Positions 35,467-36,504 of a stretch of DNA of 36,504 bases are shown in pieces; position 1 is the first letter of the stretch; every line of letters starts with the position of its first letter. Made by a program: the position numbers and the translations under genes. The notes below the pieces were generated by a model, which ran no database searches, was not told the origin of the DNA, and saw only the letters and a list, made by a program, of their open reading frames with translations. This stretch comes from JANRKH01 sp964351245. Lineage in GTDB: Bacteria > Pseudomonadota > Alphaproteobacteria > Rickettsiales > Rickettsiaceae. Location of the stretch: positions 1 to 36,504 of the forward strand of contig CAYGNF010000007.1 of the NCBI GenBank assembly GCA_964351245.1. The letters are read 5' to 3'.

Positions 35467-35739
35467 ATGAACAAAGCTGAATTTGTAAGCTTTATAGCAA
35501 ATGCGAATAGCGCATCTAAAGTAGATGCTGAAAAAGCATTAAATGTAGTCATCCAAGGAGTGACAGATGCTCTCGCTCAAGGAGACAGTGTAAATCTCGT
35601 TGGATTTGGATCTTTTGTAGTTCACAGCAGAAATGCTAGAGAGGGACGAAATCCTAAAACAGGAGCAAAAATGCATATTGCTGCCTATAAGCAGCCCTCA
35701 TTTAAAGCTGGTAAAAAATTAAAAGACTCTTGTAACTAG
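35467..35739 (+). CDS. hup: HU-family DNA-binding protein
   Basis: This is a nucleoid-associated dimer that bends DNA without strong sequence preference. The 90-residue length is exact for the family. It shows MNKAEFVSFIANANSASKVD, the VNLVGFGSFVVHSRNAREGR strand pair leading to the DNA-binding arm (NPKTGAKMHIAAYKQPSFKA), and the final GKKLKD. The arm-tip Asn-Pro that intercalates into DNA is present. It is monocistronic, with long gene-free stretches on both sides. HU and IHF are close relatives; the sequence fits HU better than IHF-alpha or IHF-beta. Confidence 0.95.
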   Translation: MNKAEFVSFIANANSASKVDAEKALNVVIQGVTDALAQGDSVNLVGFGSFVVHSRNAREGRNPKTGAKMHIAAYKQPSFKAGKKLKDSCN

Positions 35740-36204
35740 AGATTTAGTGTAAGAGATTTGATAAGTATCTGATCGCTGTATCAAATGAACAATGTAAGAT
35801 GGTATAAAAGCCATTAAGAATCTACAACTCATCGAGTCTCTTCTTTGATATCCCCTAACCGCAGTCATTTTGCACTTTGTGCATTGCAACTCACCCCATT
35901 CTGACTCACTCCCCTATCATATTATATAATAGTCATTATCAAATGTCAGTAAGATTGGTGCGATAATCTCATCTACTATAGGTAGTGGTTTTAATTGCAT
36001 CTTTTACAGAAGGCCTTTCTTTTGAGGGGTCTTACTAAGCTTATTACTTGAGATACCCACCATGTAAACACTCTCAAGATATACATATCTCATGATCTCT
36101 CTGTCATACTCACTCCCTGCTTTCCAATTCCTAGTACCCCCTATTTACTTTACAGATGATTGTGATGATTTTGTAGAGGTGAGTGCGGAAGTCGGGACCA
36201 GTTG
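35740..36204. other. 465-bp stretch without a firm gene, upstream of the ankyrin ORF
   Basis: It holds a TGCAC-TTT-GTGCA hairpin (35871-35883), an inverted pair CTTGAGA/TCTCAAG (36047-36053 and 36072-36078), and a 10-base direct repeat ACTCACTCCC (35904 and 36108). A 37-codon ORF from the ATG at 36092 ends in TGA at 36203-36205, overlapping the ATG at 36205 by one base (TGATG). Its product (ending VEVSAEVGTS) is unrecognised. Most of the rest looks like decayed or regulatory sequence. Confidence 0.4.
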
Positions 36205-36504
36205 ATGGCCGACTTTTTAAGTGTTATAAACAATCAAAAAGGAGAGAGGTAAATCTTATAAAAACATTATATTTATTGATGTTGAAGGTAATTTTATTGA
36301 ATGGAAAAATTTAGTAGAAAACTACTCTGCCCACATAACTCGGGAATTTAGGGTAAATGCTGCGGGTATTAATGGCCAGACCCCGCTACATCGTGCTTGC
36401 AGTAGGGGTAATACCGAGATTGCAACTCTTCTTATAGAGAGTGGCGCTGATGTAGATTTATCATTACTAAAAGTGTTTGTAAGAGAGGATGAGTGTGATC
36501 AAAT
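36205..36504 (+). pseudogene. Ankyrin-repeat protein, 5' part, frame disrupted near the start
   Basis: An ankyrin repeat is clear at the window end: VNAAGINGQTPLHRACSRGN followed by TEIATLLIESGADVD. Upstream in the same frame the protein reads back through FIDVEGNFIEWKNLVENYSA to a stop at 36227, without any ATG, GTG or TTG before the repeat. The ATG at 36205 opens another frame (MADFLSVINNQKGER, stop at 36250-36252). Removing one A from the A5 run at 36236-36240 would fuse both into MADFLSVINNQKERGKSYKN and onward. Thus either a sequencing error, a real frameshift, or an unusual start codon after the AAGGAG at 36239. The 3' end lies outside the window. Ankyrin proteins of intracellular bacteria are often secreted into hosts. 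Confidence 0.6.

Noticed and set aside
35871..35883. TGCAC-TTT-GTGCA hairpin as the HU terminator
   Set aside because: The stem is short, lies about 130 bases past the stop and has no T-run, so it is only noted in the intergenic description.

Overview
The window looks like a chromosomal segment of an AT-rich, obligately host-associated alphaproteobacterium. Rickettsiales is the best guess, and a flagellated lineage of the Midichloria type would fit. This is inferred from the alphaproteobacterial gene blocks (ctpA-yibQ-rppH, dnaG-rpoD, sdhCDAB, an rpoH/greA pair), the low GC content, the ParE N-terminus, long unassigned effector-like ORFs, ankyrin and short-repeat proteins, and a small flagellar rod cluster. 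No rRNA gene is present, so the taxonomy stays an inference. The assembly is a draft: there is a 100-N gap inside a tandem-repeat gene (20304-20403) and a 10-N gap at the 3' end of an AsmA-like gene (29564-29573).

Layout, left to right. 1-941 (-): 5' part of typA/bipA, cut by the window edge. 1039-5808 (-): sdhC-sdhD-sdhA-sdhB-murF, tightly packed as one operon. 5997-9013 (-): ctpA-yibQ-rppH, with overlap or 1-base spacing. 9173-11155 (-): parE, divergent from rho (11303-12655, +), which is followed by a queuosine-precursor transporter (yhhQ type). csrA (-) is divergent from flgB-flgC-fliE (+), and a perfect 15-bp AT-only inverted repeat lies between them. Next come a large AsmA-like envelope protein (-), rimM (+) and a D,D-carboxypeptidase (+).

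19870-21732 (-) encodes the most interesting gene. It has a kinase-like N-terminal half with a PI3K/PI4K-style catalytic loop (GDxHxGNI, then IDHG), followed by an array of 16-residue repeats. Then greA-rpoH (-), divergent from dnaG-rpoD (+), a tRNA-Arg(CCG), and an M61-family peptidase broken by a +1 frameshift. These are followed by a second large AsmA-like protein (-), truncated at a gap, and a 936-residue orphan protein (-) with a GNAT-like central region and two C-terminal ~100-residue repeats. The window ends with an HU gene (+) and the start of an ankyrin-repeat gene, also disrupted by a +1 shift at an A5 run.

Together the conserved genes cover transcription and its control (rho, rpoD, rpoH, greA, csrA, HU), replication and topology (dnaG, parE), envelope and peptidoglycan (murF, dac, ctpA, AsmA-like), respiration (sdh) and RNA turnover (rppH). 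The accessory genes in the right half (kinase-like repeat protein, 936-aa orphan, ankyrin ORF) are candidates for host interaction.
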